Shown: positions 1 through 10,170 of the stretch, in pieces
Layout: each line of letters opens with the position of its first letter
Numbering within the stretch: the stretch's first letter is position 1
Assembly: GCA_951799405.1 (NCBI GenBank)
Contig: OX637335.1
Location: forward strand, 20,712,342 to 20,776,341
Source of the DNA: Agapetus fuscipes
Lineage: Eukaryota; Arthropoda; Insecta; Trichoptera; Glossosomatidae
Length of the DNA: 64,000 nucleotides
Direction of reading: 5' to 3'
Notes under the pieces: model-generated
Told to the model about the DNA's origin: nothing
Databases searched by the model: none
Seen by the model: only the letters and a program-made list of their open reading frames with translations
Translations under genes and position numbers: made by a program

Positions 1-163
1 TTTTCTTGGTAGTCAAAGGGTTAAAAATAAATAAAAGGCTGCGATTCTTAAAATTTTATAAAAACCAATAATAATCAATCGTTACTTTTTCAAAATATAA
101 CTAAAAAGTTTACCCACCATACAAAGTCCTAGTTTGCATACAGAAGGGTTCAATGACCATCTA

Positions 164-377
164 TAATAATCTAAAATATAAGTTGCAATGAAATATAAAC
201 ATTCAAAACTAATATGAAATGCATGCCCACAAACAGGTACGTGTAAGTTCGCGCTTACGAATGCTGAATTTGTACTTACAAATTAAAACCAAATCTCAAA
301 TGAACATAAAACCTGCAACTCTTGCCGACCTTCCTTGAAACAGGGGTGACATTAACAAAGTGAATTATTTTTTACAC
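164..377 (-). repeat. R290 copy, split by a LINE insertion
   Basis: This is the tail-side part of R290, read on the minus strand (head-to-tail). It has the usual internal landmarks ATGCATGCCCACAAACAGG, TTCGCGCTTACGAATGCTG and AACAGGGGTGAC. The element stops in the TTTTTTACACTTTGGG region, where other copies read TTTACAGTATGGGTGGTCAG. Its head resumes at 1066-1095 (GTCAGCTTCATACCAACC) after the LINE fragment. Confidence 0.85.
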
Positions 378-1065
378 TTTGGGAGGACTGAGAAATGCGA
401 GAAAATTGAGATAAGACTGAATGAAAAAAGAGTGGAGGTCGTGAAAGAATTTGATTATCTGGGAAGCAAGTTTGAGTCGAATGCGAAATTGACGAAATAA
501 TTGGAAAAGCGCGCTAGTAGAGGAAGAAGTGTAATGGAAACGATTGGAAGCATTACAAGGAATAGGAAACTTACGAAGAATATGAGATCGGCGGTCCACA
601 ATGGCATATTGGTTGGTGGAAGTGAGGCTTAATGAATGTGAGCTGAGTAAAGTATGTAAGTGGTGTTGAAATGGCTTACCTGAGAGCAATGGCTGGAAAG
701 ACACTCAGTGATAGAGTACGTAATGCTTGAGTGATGAACGAGTGTGGTATAAAAGAGAATATGAGAATGAAAGTACAAAAAAGTACGATGAGATGGTTCA
801 GACATCTTGAAAGAAAGGATGATGAACAACTAACGAAGAAAGTGTACAAAGGAAATGTTAGAGGAAAGCGCGGAAGGGGAAGGCTGAGGAAAGAATGGTT
901 AGACCAAATAGGTGAGATTGCGAAAGAATGGATCCTGCAGAGTGAGAATAAGAGAAGAGTATGTATGAAAAACGTGATGACAGCAAAAAGTGGAGGCGCA
1001 TCTGCGGAGGTACCGGCCACCCCTAATGATACGGTGGCAGGATACAGTACAGTACAGTACAGAGG
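378..1065 (+). pseudogene. Non-LTR retrotransposon RT C-terminal fragment (broken)
   Basis: Reading three frames gives pieces KIEIRLNEKRVEVVKEFDYL, then MRSAVHNGIL, then from about 731 an open stretch with MRWFRHLERKDDEQLTKKVY, RGRLRKEWLDQIGEIAKEW and ENKRRVCMKNVMT. This layout (YLGS motif, RWFxHLER, RGRxRKxWxDQI) is the post-RT C-terminal region of non-LTR retrotransposons of the RTE-like type seen in insects. Stops and frame changes (for example the stop after NAKLTK near 499) make it dead. It ends in a short tandem tail of ACAGT units, as expected for target-primed insertion, and sits inside an R290 copy. Clade assignment is inference. Confidence 0.8.
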
Positions 1066-1100
1066 TCAGCTTCATACCAACCTATGAGTCGAGGATCTTT
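1066..1100 (-). repeat. R290 head remainder after the LINE insertion
   Basis: AGCTTCATACCAACCTATGA followed by GTCGAGGA matches the head of R290 (reverse of TTGACTTATAGGTTGGTATG) and completes the copy that begins at 164. Confidence 0.75.
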
Positions 1101-1104
1101 CTTG

Positions 1105-1215
1105 TGTAATTGGCGCTTTTTCCAGAGAAGACCAACCTCGCAGAGGGCTCTTGAGGTGTGATTCACACAAAACGGCGCTCACCAAATAAATCATCCAAAT
1201 ATTTTTTATTCACTT
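1105..1215 (+). repeat. SINE-B 3' part
   Basis: TTGGCGCTTTTTCCAGAG, CTCGCAGAGGGCTCTTGAGG and CACCAAATAAATCATCC match the 3' half of SINE-B as seen complete at 29980-30275. The tRNA-like head is absent. The matching piece is mostly gone from the duplicate block near 61370. Confidence 0.8.
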
Positions 1216-1423
1216 AAGAATTTATATGGCTATTTCCATACTCGCACGGGTATGCAGGTACACACCGCGGTGGAATAAAATTGATCTATTATCGATATAT
1301 TATATTTTCATTGAAACTGCATAAGCTGGTAGGTGATTATAGCTTTACATACGTCATACAGTGGGTTAATTTTTGCAAGAAAGTCGAGTGCAGATTCTGT
1401 GCAATTTATTTATTTACTGTAGG

Positions 1424-1618
1424 TGCTCCTTGGTTGGTATGCGGCTGCCCACCCATGCTATAAAAACCAGGTGCACTTTGCCAACGCCACTCCTGTTTCA
1501 GGAAAGGTCGGCAAAAGATGCAGGCTTTATGCACATTAGAAGTTTGGATTTTAATTTGGTACACATGCAGCATTTGTAAACGTAAAATTACACGAGTCTG
1601 TATGTAGGCATGCATTTC
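1424..1618 (+). repeat. R290 copy, tail missing
   Basis: CCTTGGTTGGTATGCGGCTG, then CACTTTGCCAACGCCACTCC, CTGTTTCAGGAAAGGTCGGC and TTTGGATTTTAATTTGG follow R290 order head-to-tail on the plus strand. At GGCATGCATTT the element ends abruptly against a minus-strand LINE 3' end, so the LINE tail probably replaced or interrupts the R290 tail. Confidence 0.75.
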
Positions 1619-1900
1619 CTGTAACTGTATCTGTAACTCTGTCGCCAATTTCGTAAGGGGGGGCCAGAGACTCGGCAAAGCCACCTCCATTTCTTCCTAT
1701 CCTTACATACCTACCTCATCCAATTCATTCATATCCATCAGGTTTTTCAGTAATTTTCTTCTTTTACACTCACTTTGTATATTCCATTTTTTTACAATCT
1801 CCTCAATCTGATCACTCCATTCGTATCTCGGTCGTCCCTTACCTCTTTTTTTTACTTTCACACTTCCTTTGTATTTATATTTTGTCGGTCTATCATCATT
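1619..1900 (-). pseudogene. LINE 3' end, RTE-like C-terminal fragment
   Basis: On the minus strand the translation includes KYKGSVKVKKRGKGRPRYEW, SDQIEEIVKKWNIQSECKRR and LLKNLMDMNELDEV, clearly homologous to the end of the fragment at 378-1065 (RGRLRKEWLDQIGEIAKEW). Its 3' end is a short tandem of GTTACA units followed by the R290 junction. Only about 70 codons survive. It is a 5'-truncated copy of a related LINE. Confidence 0.75.
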
Positions 1901-1924
1901 AATTATTTGAAAAAAAAAATCCAC

Positions 1925-2510
1925 ATTTAATATGAATTTTAAATGTTAATATACCTTTTCAACTAATAGATTGTGGATAGATACATTAATTTGGAGTATA
2001 AAACGGTAAGAATTTCATTTGGTGTTTATGAAACCTAAAAAAATTCACGTACAAAATATTCCGAAATTTTTGTTTTTAAGTTCATGACGCGTGCAAAATG
2101 TTTGAGGGCGAGGATTTCCAGCATCCTTTAACAAAAACTAATACACCATATTGTGTGTGAATCACTGTTCACTGCTGTATGGCGACAAAGCAACAATAGA
2201 CACAAAAAGTACTTCAAACAAAAGCTTCGGTTGTTTTCCGAATGACGAAGCATCGGACACGTCGAAAACGAAAGAGTCAAAGAAAAGAACAAAAGCCTGT
2301 GGTTGTCTTTGTTGCGAGTCCGGCCTAAATTGTGATTATATTAGGATTAAATCAGATCTCGGTCATGCGTGGATGATTGATGGACTCTTATGTTTAGGCG
2401 GCTATGCTTTGTGGACGGGCAATACTGGCTTTCCTGTGCCCACTAGAGTTGCTATAAAATAGCATTCCTACTGGCCTACTAGGGATTATAGCACCATCAA
2501 CCCATTCGTC
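1925..2510. other. Unassigned stretch with one curious ORF
   Basis: No repeat family recognised. A 103-codon ORF at 2151-2462 (plus) has a Lys/Ser-rich start, a cysteine cluster CGCLCCESGLNC and a segment WMIDGLLCLGGYALWTG. I do not recognise it. It may be chance, a terminal exon, or a fragment of an unrelated element. Confidence 0.3.
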
Positions 2511-2559
2511 TGTATCAATTTGGGAATTTGAAAAAAAAAATGATAACGCAACTTATTTT

Positions 2560-2715
2560 TATTGAAGTGTACCAAAGGTCCATCAGGCCTTGCAGCAACT
2601 GGGTCTTGCTAGAGAATTGGCATTTCGTAGCGACGCAACAAGCTATTAAAAAGTCCAGTCGATAGCACAGTTGATAGAATGCTTGCATTCCATGCCCTTC
2701 CGAACCCAACTGTGA
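2560..2715 (+). repeat. Chimeric SINE-B/SINE-C fragment
   Basis: ACCAAAGGTCCATCAGGCC through GGCATTTCGTAGCGACG is SINE-B middle. It passes through AGCTATTAAAAAGTCCAGTC directly into the SINE-C tRNA-like head GATAGCACAGTTGATAGAAT. The same SINE-B to SINE-C junction occurs near 40935 and 53040. The SINE-C body is missing here. Confidence 0.75.
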
Positions 2716-2769
2716 CCTTCTTTTCCTCGTGGGGTCTATTTATCCACTTTTGCGTCAATATCGATTTTA

Positions 2770-2808
2770 ATACAGGATCCTTCAGATCCTTCAGATCCTT
2801 CAGATCCA
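2770..2808. repeat. Short tandem repeat of a 9-mer
   Basis: The unit GATCCTTCA is repeated about four times immediately upstream of an R290 copy. Confidence 0.85.
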
Positions 2809-2817
2809 ATTCAGAAT

Positions 2818-3056
2818 TCCTTGACTTATAGGTTGGTATGAGGCTGACCACCCATACTGTAAAAAATGGTTCACTTTGCCAATGTCACCCCTGTTTCAGG
2901 GAAGGTCGGCCAAAGTTGTGGGGCTTATGTTTATTTGAGGTTTGGATTTAATTTGTAAGTACGCATTCAGCATTTGTAAGCGCGCACTACACGTGTTGGT
3001 TTGTGGGCATACATCTGAGAGCTTTAAATGAATATATCCTTGCAACTTAGATTATT
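2818..3056 (+). repeat. R290 copy, nearly complete
   Basis: Starts TTGACTTATAGGTTGGTATG and ends TCCTTGCAACTTAGATTA. It contains all internal landmarks: GGTTCACTTTGCCAATGTCA, CCCTGTTTCAGGG, CAGCATTTGTAAGCGC and GAGAGCTTTAAATG. It gives a good reference for the empty site of the copy at 21039, which carries two HARB insertions. Confidence 0.9.
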
Positions 3057-3657
3057 TTATTTTTTTATTTATTTATTTATTTGTAAAAACACCAACAGAT
3101 CATTGACAATTTTTTCACAAGTTAAACATAATAAATTACATACTAGACATCAATGCTCCAGTGACGGTGTCTGTCACATACTTAGTTGTTATAAAATTCT
3201 TATTGTCTAAATTTTATATAATATATGAACCATAATTAATCATCATAATAATATAAGCGCGCTTGTGATTATATATATATTATAAAGATCCTCATTGGTC
3301 GGACTTGGCTAGCCAGATATAAAAAATAGGAGCGTACCTACGATTCTCGGCCCTGCAGATGGTAAATATCATGCGTTTTACATGTGACAGGGTGTTCGGC
3401 CTGTAACAAGGACTTTGTATATCAGAGTATTCTGTGTGGTGCAATTAATTCGTTCCATGGGCCATGATTGACAATTCCTCGGCTTCATTAGCGTCTGCCA
3501 TTTGCGAGGGAAGTGTGAAGTGTTTGTGGTAGACGATGGTGTCTGGAGACGTTGAAGAGTTCTCCCGGATGATGAGCTCGCATAATTAGATGCAGATTGC
3601 CGGCGGCATGCGAGATCTTTAATTAGGAGAGCGGGACCTTACCTCAAGTTTAAAACA

Positions 3658-3810
3658 ACACGCAAAAACGCTGCCATGAACCGTGAAGAGGAAAAAAATG
3701 TATGCAAACTAAAGCACTCACTTGATGCGCTGTTGAATCTTCCATACAATTTTCTGTTACGCAATGGTCCAGTATTTATTATTTTTTATACTCGGGGTAC
3801 AGGCCTCTCT
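3658..3810. repeat. HP hairpin family copy (variant)
   Basis: AAAAAATGTATGCAAACTAA, GCACTCACTTGATGCGC and the following TCCATACAATTTTCTG form the arm-loop-arm order of the HP family. ATACTCGGGGTACAGG follows, a motif found after several other HP copies. Confidence 0.6.
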
Positions 3811-3892
3811 GTCTTTGGGTTAAAATAAAGAAAGTTACATTTTTAGGTGTACATAGTGGTAAACTTATATTAGAATGTAACGCAACTCGTAA

Positions 3893-4163
3893 CTAAGCTT
3901 GAAGTATAGTGTAACTTCTTGCTGCGTTCACCTCAAAGGGGTTGTATGTGGCGAGTGCACCAATTTATTTATACAGGTCAGGGGGTTTTCCAGCTCCCGA
4001 GGGGGCTGGTTACTCATTTCTTATCAAGGCCGGTATTTTATTTTGGGTTTCGAAATAAACACAGAAACGGGAAATCATTCCTAACACCCTCGGTGGGATT
4101 CGAACCCGAGCTCTCGGGATAGAATGCAAGCACTCTACCAACTGAGCTTTCGACCGGATAGCG
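3893..4163 (-). repeat. SINE-C, nearly full length
   Basis: On the minus strand the tRNA-like head CCGGTCGAAAGCTCAGTTGG and a B-box-like GGTTCGAATCCCACCGAGG lead into the SINE-C body (GATTTCCCGTTTCTG, TACCGGCCTTG, AGCTGGAAAACCCC) and the 3' end AAGAAGTTACACTATA. The internal Pol III promoter boxes are recognisable. This is a retroposon, not a tRNA gene. Confidence 0.88.
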
Positions 4164-4164
4164 C

Positions 4165-5480
4165 ACTGTTTTTGAGTTCTTTCGGGTATAGCATTGTTTC
4201 GCTTTCATGAAAGTATTTTCAAGGCTAATTATCAAAGCGGACGTCTTCGTTTTTGCTTACTTTTGGTAAATGAACAACAGTAAATGAACTGAAAGAGTTA
4301 TGCAAGAATAGGAAGAAATGTAGAACAACTCCGCATAGGCTTTGGCTACCCCAACAGCGTTACAATTACATCTTTGTAATGATTTGAAAAACATATCATA
4401 CGGGAATATTAAGCCATTTGAATTTTGAAGTGAACAACTGTGCAATACAAAATCTAAAAATTAGGAAGGATTTCATTAAACTGCAAGTTTTAAGTAAGTT
4501 GATTGTGAGATGCAGTTTTGCAAAGACTCGAACGGTGTTTTTCACCAAGCATTTGATTCACAGCTAATCTATGGACCATCGTTCACGTTAGGTGGCGGCT
4601 GAACCACGGATTTGCTGTGTGTTAATAATACCGTATTCCACCAGCAAAGGCGTCAGAGCTGTGATGTGTGCCAAAAAATAAAAATTAAAATCTGAGGTAG
4701 GTATTTTTTTTTGCCGAAATCAGCCGAAGCCGAACTTTGTCGGTCGCTAAAAAACGATAAAGGAGTAAAGGACTACTGTGGGCTTCGTGATGGCGCGCTA
4801 TCACGCGACGATACTTATGTTTTTGTAAATTCAACAATTTGCGCTCAAATTGGTTACTATCTTACAATGTAGCGGCCTGAAGCGCTATTCTGCTCAATTC
4901 CTTAGCGATTCGTGTCCAAAATTAAGGTGAACTGGATTTTTTTTTATCTATGGAGTTCTTTCGCAAGCGCTGGTGAGCTCTGACTTGGATTGATATCCAA
5001 AGTGTTAGCAGAATAGCGCTTCTGAAGGCAGAAACAAAATAAAGAAAATGCAGATGAATTGGGAGACTCACGATCTTCTGTCCATAGCGTTAACCATTAG
5101 ACTACGGACCGGTAAAACTTTTAAAGTATGTGTATCGTTACAAAAAAAATGTGCACAAGAATGGGAAAAATTATGCAAAATATTTTCATCTCATTTAAAT
5201 AATAAAGCCATTTTGAAGAGTCTTTATTGTATTAAAACAATATGATTATATTTTTATTACAAAGCTTGCTTTGTGTTTTTAATTCCCTGATTCTGATTCA
5301 AAAAGGTTTTCAATATTATTATGCAGAGAATCAAGCGCCTCATATTGAATAATAATTGTGAATCTCTTTGTGATTTTTTTCGTAGATACTTGAGTAGGTA
5401 TATTCCTGCTGTGTTATGTTTCTAGATTTAAAAGTAGGTATAGGATGAACCTTATAAATATTTATTTATACACCGATCCT
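4165..5480. other. Stretch without a recognised feature
   Basis: AT-rich, with only short ORFs (about 60 codons). I see no repeat family, RNA gene or exon signal here. Confidence 0.5.
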
Positions 5481-5483
5481 GTC

Positions 5484-5575
5484 TGCTGGCTTCTAATCTA
5501 ATCTTATCTAATCTAAGTTGCAAAGATAGGTTGCAATCTAAGCTAAGCTAATTCTAATCTAAGTTGCAATCACCA
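5484..5575. repeat. TCTAA-type microsatellite, R290 tail debris
   Basis: Interrupted TCTAATC / TCTAAGTTGCAA units, repeated several times. The TCTAAGTTGCAAAGAT piece is the R290 tail end, so this looks like an expanded or repeatedly copied tail. Confidence 0.65.
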
Positions 5576-5710
5576 CTTCCTTGCAGCGCCTCACGACAGA
5601 ACCAAGAACTCAAGCAACACCTCTGCGGCACCCTTCCAGGGTGACATAGACCCCCAAGACTCACAAGAATTGGGGAGCCTCCCGCACAGGATTCCTTAAA
5701 AAAAAAAAAA
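5576..5710. repeat. Dispersed repeat fragment, family unknown
   Basis: CACTTCCTTGCAGCGCC, GTGACATAGACCCCCAAG, ACAAGAATTGGGGAGCC and CGCACAGGATTCC recur almost identically at 42860-42990, and a related inverted piece lies inside the fold-back element near 13690-13770. It ends in a run of A here, so it may be a retroposed piece. I cannot name it. Confidence 0.6.
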
Positions 5711-5711
5711 A

Positions 5712-5792
5712 AGATGTGTTACATTTAAAGATACGTACAAGTTTGCGCTTGCACATGCCTCATGTGAACCTACAACATAAAAAACTTCACAA
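5712..5792 (-). repeat. R290 fragment
   Basis: TACATTTAAAGATACGTACA, GTTTGCGCTTGCACATGCC and GTGAACCTACAACATAAAAA match R290 interior only. Confidence 0.6.
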
Positions 5793-5794
5793 TG

Positions 5795-5968
5795 GCAATA
5801 GGAATCAGATGAAGGTGGCTGGACGGAGAGTGGCAGACTGCAGTGCGGTAGGAGTATGGGACTGGAGGAGGAAGGCGTTGGACAGGCAGCGGTGGCTGCG
5901 GATGATCAAGGAGGCCAAGACCCACCATGGGTTGTCGTGTCATCTGATGATGATGATGTAGATTACCC
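5795..5968 (+). pseudogene. LINE C-terminal fragment
   Basis: The translation runs AVGVWDWRRKALDRQRWLRM then IKEAKTHHGLSCHL, ending in a TGATGATGATGATG 3' repeat. DWRRKAxDRxxWxxxxxEAKxHxGL is the characteristic end of ORF2 in several insect non-LTR retrotransposons. A second, independent fragment of this type is on the minus strand at 12420-12630. Confidence 0.7.
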
Positions 5969-6269
5969 TCGAGATGGATGCGTGAAGTTTGACTTGGATC
6001 GGATTACAATAGTTATTTATGCCACTGCCAAGTAATGATAGTCTTTTTAACACGAGTGCTAGTTTGTGCCATGAGGCGCAGCCGAATGGCACAATAGAAA
6101 GCACGAGTGTTACAAAGACTAATTACGTGCAGTGGCATACAATACTTTTTCTACGACCATGAGAGAATTAACAAAATAGTGAATAATAGTCATTATAATG
6201 TACTCGTCCATTTGAAGTAATTAAAACCTTACCTTTGTCAAAACGTGTGATTTATCATTCCCTTCGATT

Positions 6270-6492
6270 ATCTAATCTAACCTAAGTTGTAAAAATAAAT
6301 TATATTTAGGTTTCATATTGAATTCATGCCCACAAGCCGACACATATGTATAAGGTCGCGCTTTTACATCCTGCATATAAGCTTAAACATTCAAACCCAA
6401 AACTCAAATAAACATATGCCCTGCAGTTGTATTGGCAGGTGAACCAAATTTGTACAGCATAGGTGATCAACCTCATACTCACCTATTAACCA
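6270..6492 (-). repeat. R290 copy, degenerate
   Basis: ATTCATGCCCACAAGCCGAC, AAACATATGCCCTGCAG and CAACCTCATACTCACC follow R290 order with many changes and a deletion in the middle. Confidence 0.6.
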
Positions 6493-6687
6493 AGTAACTT
6501 TTTGAGTTTGTTTATTTTTTGCGGTGAAATTTTTTGTATTGTTTTCCTTTCAAGCCTTTTATTTTCCATTGAAAAAAGGAAAGCTTTATTTGGAGCAATC
6601 CGATAAATAAATTCGATAAATTTTAGCACTATTAACAATTTTTATTTGACTCTACACATAAAATATACTTATTTATTTTCATCTGAA

Positions 6688-6805
6688 CAGGGCTGAAAGT
6701 CTCATCACCACGGTAATTCCTACCTACCGAATATCACTAATATTGTATGAAGCCTAATCAGCTGATCGCTTGCGGCCATCTTGGATTGACAGGTCTTCAT
6801 ACCCC
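6688..6805 (+). mobile_element. Half copy of a palindromic MITE
   Basis: CAGGGCTGAAAGTCTCATCA through TTGCGGCCATCTTGG and TTGACAGGTCTTCAT matches the left arm and centre of the palindrome at 39714-39887. The right arm is missing. The CAGGGCTG end resembles some hAT termini, but I see no target duplication. Confidence 0.6.
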
Positions 6806-7775
6806 CATACAAGGTTGACATTTGAAATTAAAAAATGGTTCCAATTCTGACAATGCGCATGCGCACATGTTCATTTTAACACGGTTACCGGTTGCATAAT
6901 GTAACATTATGCAACGGGTGTAGAAATGTATGGCATTGTGATTGCGTTAGCCGTTTTGTAATTAGTAAATTACCAAATGGGAGTAGAAAAATATTTATAT
7001 CGACATTGCCGCCTTTTCTAAAGGGAATAAATTGATTCCACAAAACCAAATTGTGTAGTTAAATATATCAGGTGCTGATAGTTTTTTTTAAAATATAACT
7101 ATATTTTGTTGTAGCTCACATTCTTTCTATTTTCGGAGTGTATAAAATTAGACTTTTTCTCGTTAAACCAACTTACCTATAAAATCACAGCCAAACAAAG
7201 GTTTCCAATTTTAATTAAAATACATTTTAAAAGTCAAACAATAATTCATCTGGACGTAAAGTGTGATCGGTGATCCGCTTTTCTTCAAAATTCCTCTAAA
7301 ACAATATTTTAAAATCATTTCATTTTGGACGTGGGGTCGGGAATATTTTTTATAATTTTATTTATGACGGTAGTATGCACTCTTGCGTCCTCTCGGAGAT
7401 TGACAATAAACGACGCCAGGGCCGAATTAACAGAGTGAAAAAAACCGGGCCCCCATTTTGGCCCCCCCCCCTAGAAAGTACTGAAATGCTGTATTTTTTT
7501 CAAAGTCAAACTATGCTGTGTATTGTGGACAACTTTTGCCAATCATAGAGGACAAACAAAATATTTATCAACAGAAAAATATGTTTTAAACATTCAATTG
7601 ATTTGAGATTTGATTTTTAAATATACAAGTACAGTTAGGATTCGAATCCTAGATTAATCGATTTTGAAGACACATTTTATTTTTCTTAATGGCTTTTCAA
7701 GGGTTTGTAAAAAAATAAAAGGAATCATTATAATGTCTAAGATATTAATACATTATTTTAACTAATGATCACTAA

Positions 7776-8014
7776 AGGCCTGTTGCACCAAACTCAATCA
7801 GACGAAAATCAAAATTAAGTGTGATTTCTCCCTTTCAAATCAAACAATTGATTGCATATACGTAAGTCAGCTGATGTGAATCATATTTCCTGTTCAAATT
7901 CCATCACATTTTTACCAACTTTCGAGAAATATTTGACCGAGGTCCTTACCAGAACTAAGCAATCAAATTTGATGTTTCAATCAAATATTGATTGGAGGTT
8001 GGTGCAACAGGCCC
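7776..8014. mobile_element. MITE with GGGCCTGTTGCACCAA terminus
   Basis: The left end reads AGGCCTGTTGCACCAA and the right end is its inverted complement TTGGTGCAACAGGCCC. Flanking trinucleotides are TAA (7773-7775) and TTA (8015-8017), which suit a PIF/Harbinger-like TWA target. The 239 bp interior has no coding potential. The superfamily call is inference from TIR and target site. Confidence 0.75.
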
Positions 8015-8155
8015 TTAGGATAAGTCGTTGAAAATATTGCAATTGCTTTCAGCACGTCCTTAGGTATTTACCATTTATAAAAATCCTTTGTTTATCTATA
8101 ATCTTTGTACTAAGATGCAACCAATACCAATATTGTGAATATTTAAGATTCTTCT

Positions 8156-8262
8156 TAAATGCATGCCCACTAGCAGGTCTGTTGATGCCTACAAAATAAA
8201 AACCCAAATCTCAAATAAACGTACACTCTGCACTTTTGCCGCCCCTCTCGGAAACAGAAAAT
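8156..8262 (-). repeat. R290 fragment
   Basis: ATGCATGCCCACTAGCAGG, CCAAATCTCAAATAAACGTA and CTTTTGCCGCCCCTC match R290 interior. The head is missing. Confidence 0.65.
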
Positions 8263-8269
8263 ATCTCAA

Positions 8270-8665
8270 ATCTAAAAAAATATCGTCCCTCGAAGTTGTG
8301 AATTTTTCGATGCAAACGACAACCCAAGCTGTAAAAAGCATTTTGAAATACGAGTGCACATTTTACGGGGCCCTTTTCGGTGGAACTTGGCATTATTTCG
8401 GGGCATACTGCTGCGATAATTAAAAATTGGATGAAAAAACCGAGCGGGCCCTCGTAAAGCCTCGCACTTTACGAGCCCCTTCGTCGGTTTTACGAGACAG
8501 GTTGACATTTCCCGTAAACGAGATTCTACGCGGGACAGGCCGATTGACGCGCGCGGACACATTTCTAACTGGGGCCCCGGCCTGGATATTATACTGTGAA
8601 CACTATTGTCCTGCATCAGTTTTATTATTTTTGATGGCTAGGGCCCTGCGATGCTGTAAACCGCC
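8270..8665. other. GC-rich island with no recognised gene
   Basis: This stretch is clearly richer in GC and CpG than its surroundings (CTCGTAAAGCCTCGC, TACGCGGGACAGG, GACGCGCGCGGAC, GGGGCCCCGG). It contains overlapping ORFs on both strands of 86 to 117 codons, none recognisable. It could be an exon, a degraded mobile element, or a horizontally acquired piece. Confidence 0.4.
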
Positions 8666-8801
8666 ATTAGTCAAACTTTTTAATTCGATTTTTTTTGTTG
8701 ACATTTGCAGTGGTATTCAGAACTATTTCTTTACTAAAAAAATAAACTCGAAAATTAATGGATTAATAAGGAAATATTAAAAATACGTAAAGATTGCATA
8801 G

Positions 8802-9245
8802 TTTGGTCAATAGCTCAGTTGGTAGAATGCTTGCGTTGCATGCCAGAAAGCTAGGACTCGATCAAGTGCTTATATTAAAACCGTCGTTTCAAACGCAAAA
8901 TAAAATACCGTCAAGACTTACTCAGCCTTCACAAAAATGAGAACTGTATCCTGAGCACGAGTTGCAAAACATGAGTAAAGTAAAGTTTATGGAAAGTATT
9001 AAGAGTGGTTTCCCCAAAATCTGCCGTTTTTGTGTGTTTGAACTAGATTTTCTTCATCACTGTAACTCTTTTGCTAAGACCATAAAGTGTAAGAAACAAA
9101 AACCGCAGATTTTGGGGAAAATCACTCTTTAATACTTTCCGTAAACTTTATTTTACTCAAGTTTTGCAACTCGTACTAAGGGTACTCAAGTAGTTGGCGT
9201 AAGACCGGCCCCTTTTTTGTGAAAATAAATAGGTTTCACTGGCCA
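8802..9245 (+). repeat. SINE-C interrupted by a fold-back insertion
   Basis: The head GGTCAATAGCTCAGTTGG and body up to CAGCCTTCACAAAAATGAGA are followed by a palindrome (8957-9174). The SINE-C 3' half then resumes at TAGTTGGCGTAAGACCGGCC. The order matches the uninterrupted SINE-C at 52420-52752. Confidence 0.8.
8957..9174. mobile_element. Fold-back MITE inserted in SINE-C
   Basis: The left arm ACGAGTTGCAAAACATGAGT... and right arm ...ACTCAAGTTTTGCAACTCGT are inverted complements over about 70 bp with few mismatches. A shared TTCCCCAAAATCTGC lies near the centre, and the loop is about 75 bp. No clear target duplication. Confidence 0.8.
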
Positions 9246-9512
9246 TAAACGACTGGTAACAAACAGGTCAACGCGGTAAATAGTTTTACAGTTTCATTTC
9301 AGTGAAATGTAATGTTTTTGAAAATATTTTCGAAAAACGATGAAAGTACATCTTTAGTTTTTTTTTGTGAAAAAAATTATATTTAAATTAAAAATTAATA
9401 TTATGCATACACATGTAGGCACATGCTTGTAAATAGGCACATTACATTAAAAAAATTGTAGTAAAAAAAATTACGCAGAACCTCAAGATTACAACTTTAC
9501 GTTTATACGTAG

Positions 9513-9617
9513 TTTAAACTAACCCACAGCGTTGTACCAAAACATTATCCAAACTACAAGTCGTATTTTTAGTTTTCATACATCGCAAGTAAAACGCTAC
9601 GATTGAGTTTGCACTTG
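9513..9617. repeat. HP hairpin family copy
   Basis: GTTTAAACTAACCCACAGCG on the left and AAAACGCTACGATTGAGTTT on the right are imperfect inverted ends. The arms contain ACCAAAACATTATCCAAACT and its near complement. Confidence 0.65.
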
Positions 9618-10104
9618 ACGTCTCACACTTGGACCCCAAAGTTGTAATTATTTTGTGAAAATGTTCACTTACAAAAACTCGCCCGCAACCGGCAATCAAA
9701 CTGAAATTAGTCCAACGCGTTGTCGGCATTTTTTGTTGTCCCGGTCGGCAACCACTGAAGGATAGATAGACGTACCTACGTGTGTAATTCGTTTTTAATT
9801 CAATTACACCACACACTGCTGGGCCTCAGCGTGTACGGCGCGCCGGGCACAGTTACTGCTCCACAGAAAGCGGCCGATAATTCCAATTTGAGTTATGACT
9901 TTTTTATTTAATTAAGACTCTTTGTTGCATTTACATAATGATATCTTACGATGCAGTGGCGTTACCATTAAAAAAATGCTATAAAAAATCTCAGGCATTT
10001 TTGTGAAAGTCTTATTAGACGCGGGTGAGAATAAAAAACTAGATTATATATTAATTACATTAAATAATAGATTACGGTCGTTACTTATTTCGTAAAACGA
10101 ATTT

Positions 10105-10170
10105 TAGGAAACATTTTGTAGAGAAGTTTCTCAACGTTTCAACGGCGTCATCAGGAGACGTGTTTCTTTT
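10105..10170 (-). repeat. Penelope-like 3' end signature (weak)
   Basis: On the minus strand GTCTCCTGATGACGCCG and GTTGAAACGTTGAGAA resemble the CCTGAnGAyG...GAAACGTnG pattern seen at the Penelope-like ends near 24.8-25.0 kb. There is no coding support here. Confidence 0.35.

Larger units (their letters stand above)
1..1410. repeat. Left copy of a ~1.35-1.4 kb duplicated block
   Basis: The sequence from base 1 to about 1410 aligns almost base for base with 60255-61605. Both copies contain the same R290 element interrupted by the same LINE fragment at the same point, so the insertion came before the duplication. The main difference is that this copy keeps a SINE-B 3' piece (about 1105-1200) which is largely missing in the right copy. 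The match begins at the window edge, so the true left boundary is outside. The right boundary is sharp: after a shared GTGCAATTTATTT the two copies diverge. Confidence 0.9.

Noticed and set aside
676..1020. Minus-strand 114-codon ORF (repeated at 60929-61273)
   Set aside because: It is antisense to the LINE RT fragment, whose plus-strand reading has conserved RT C-terminal motifs.
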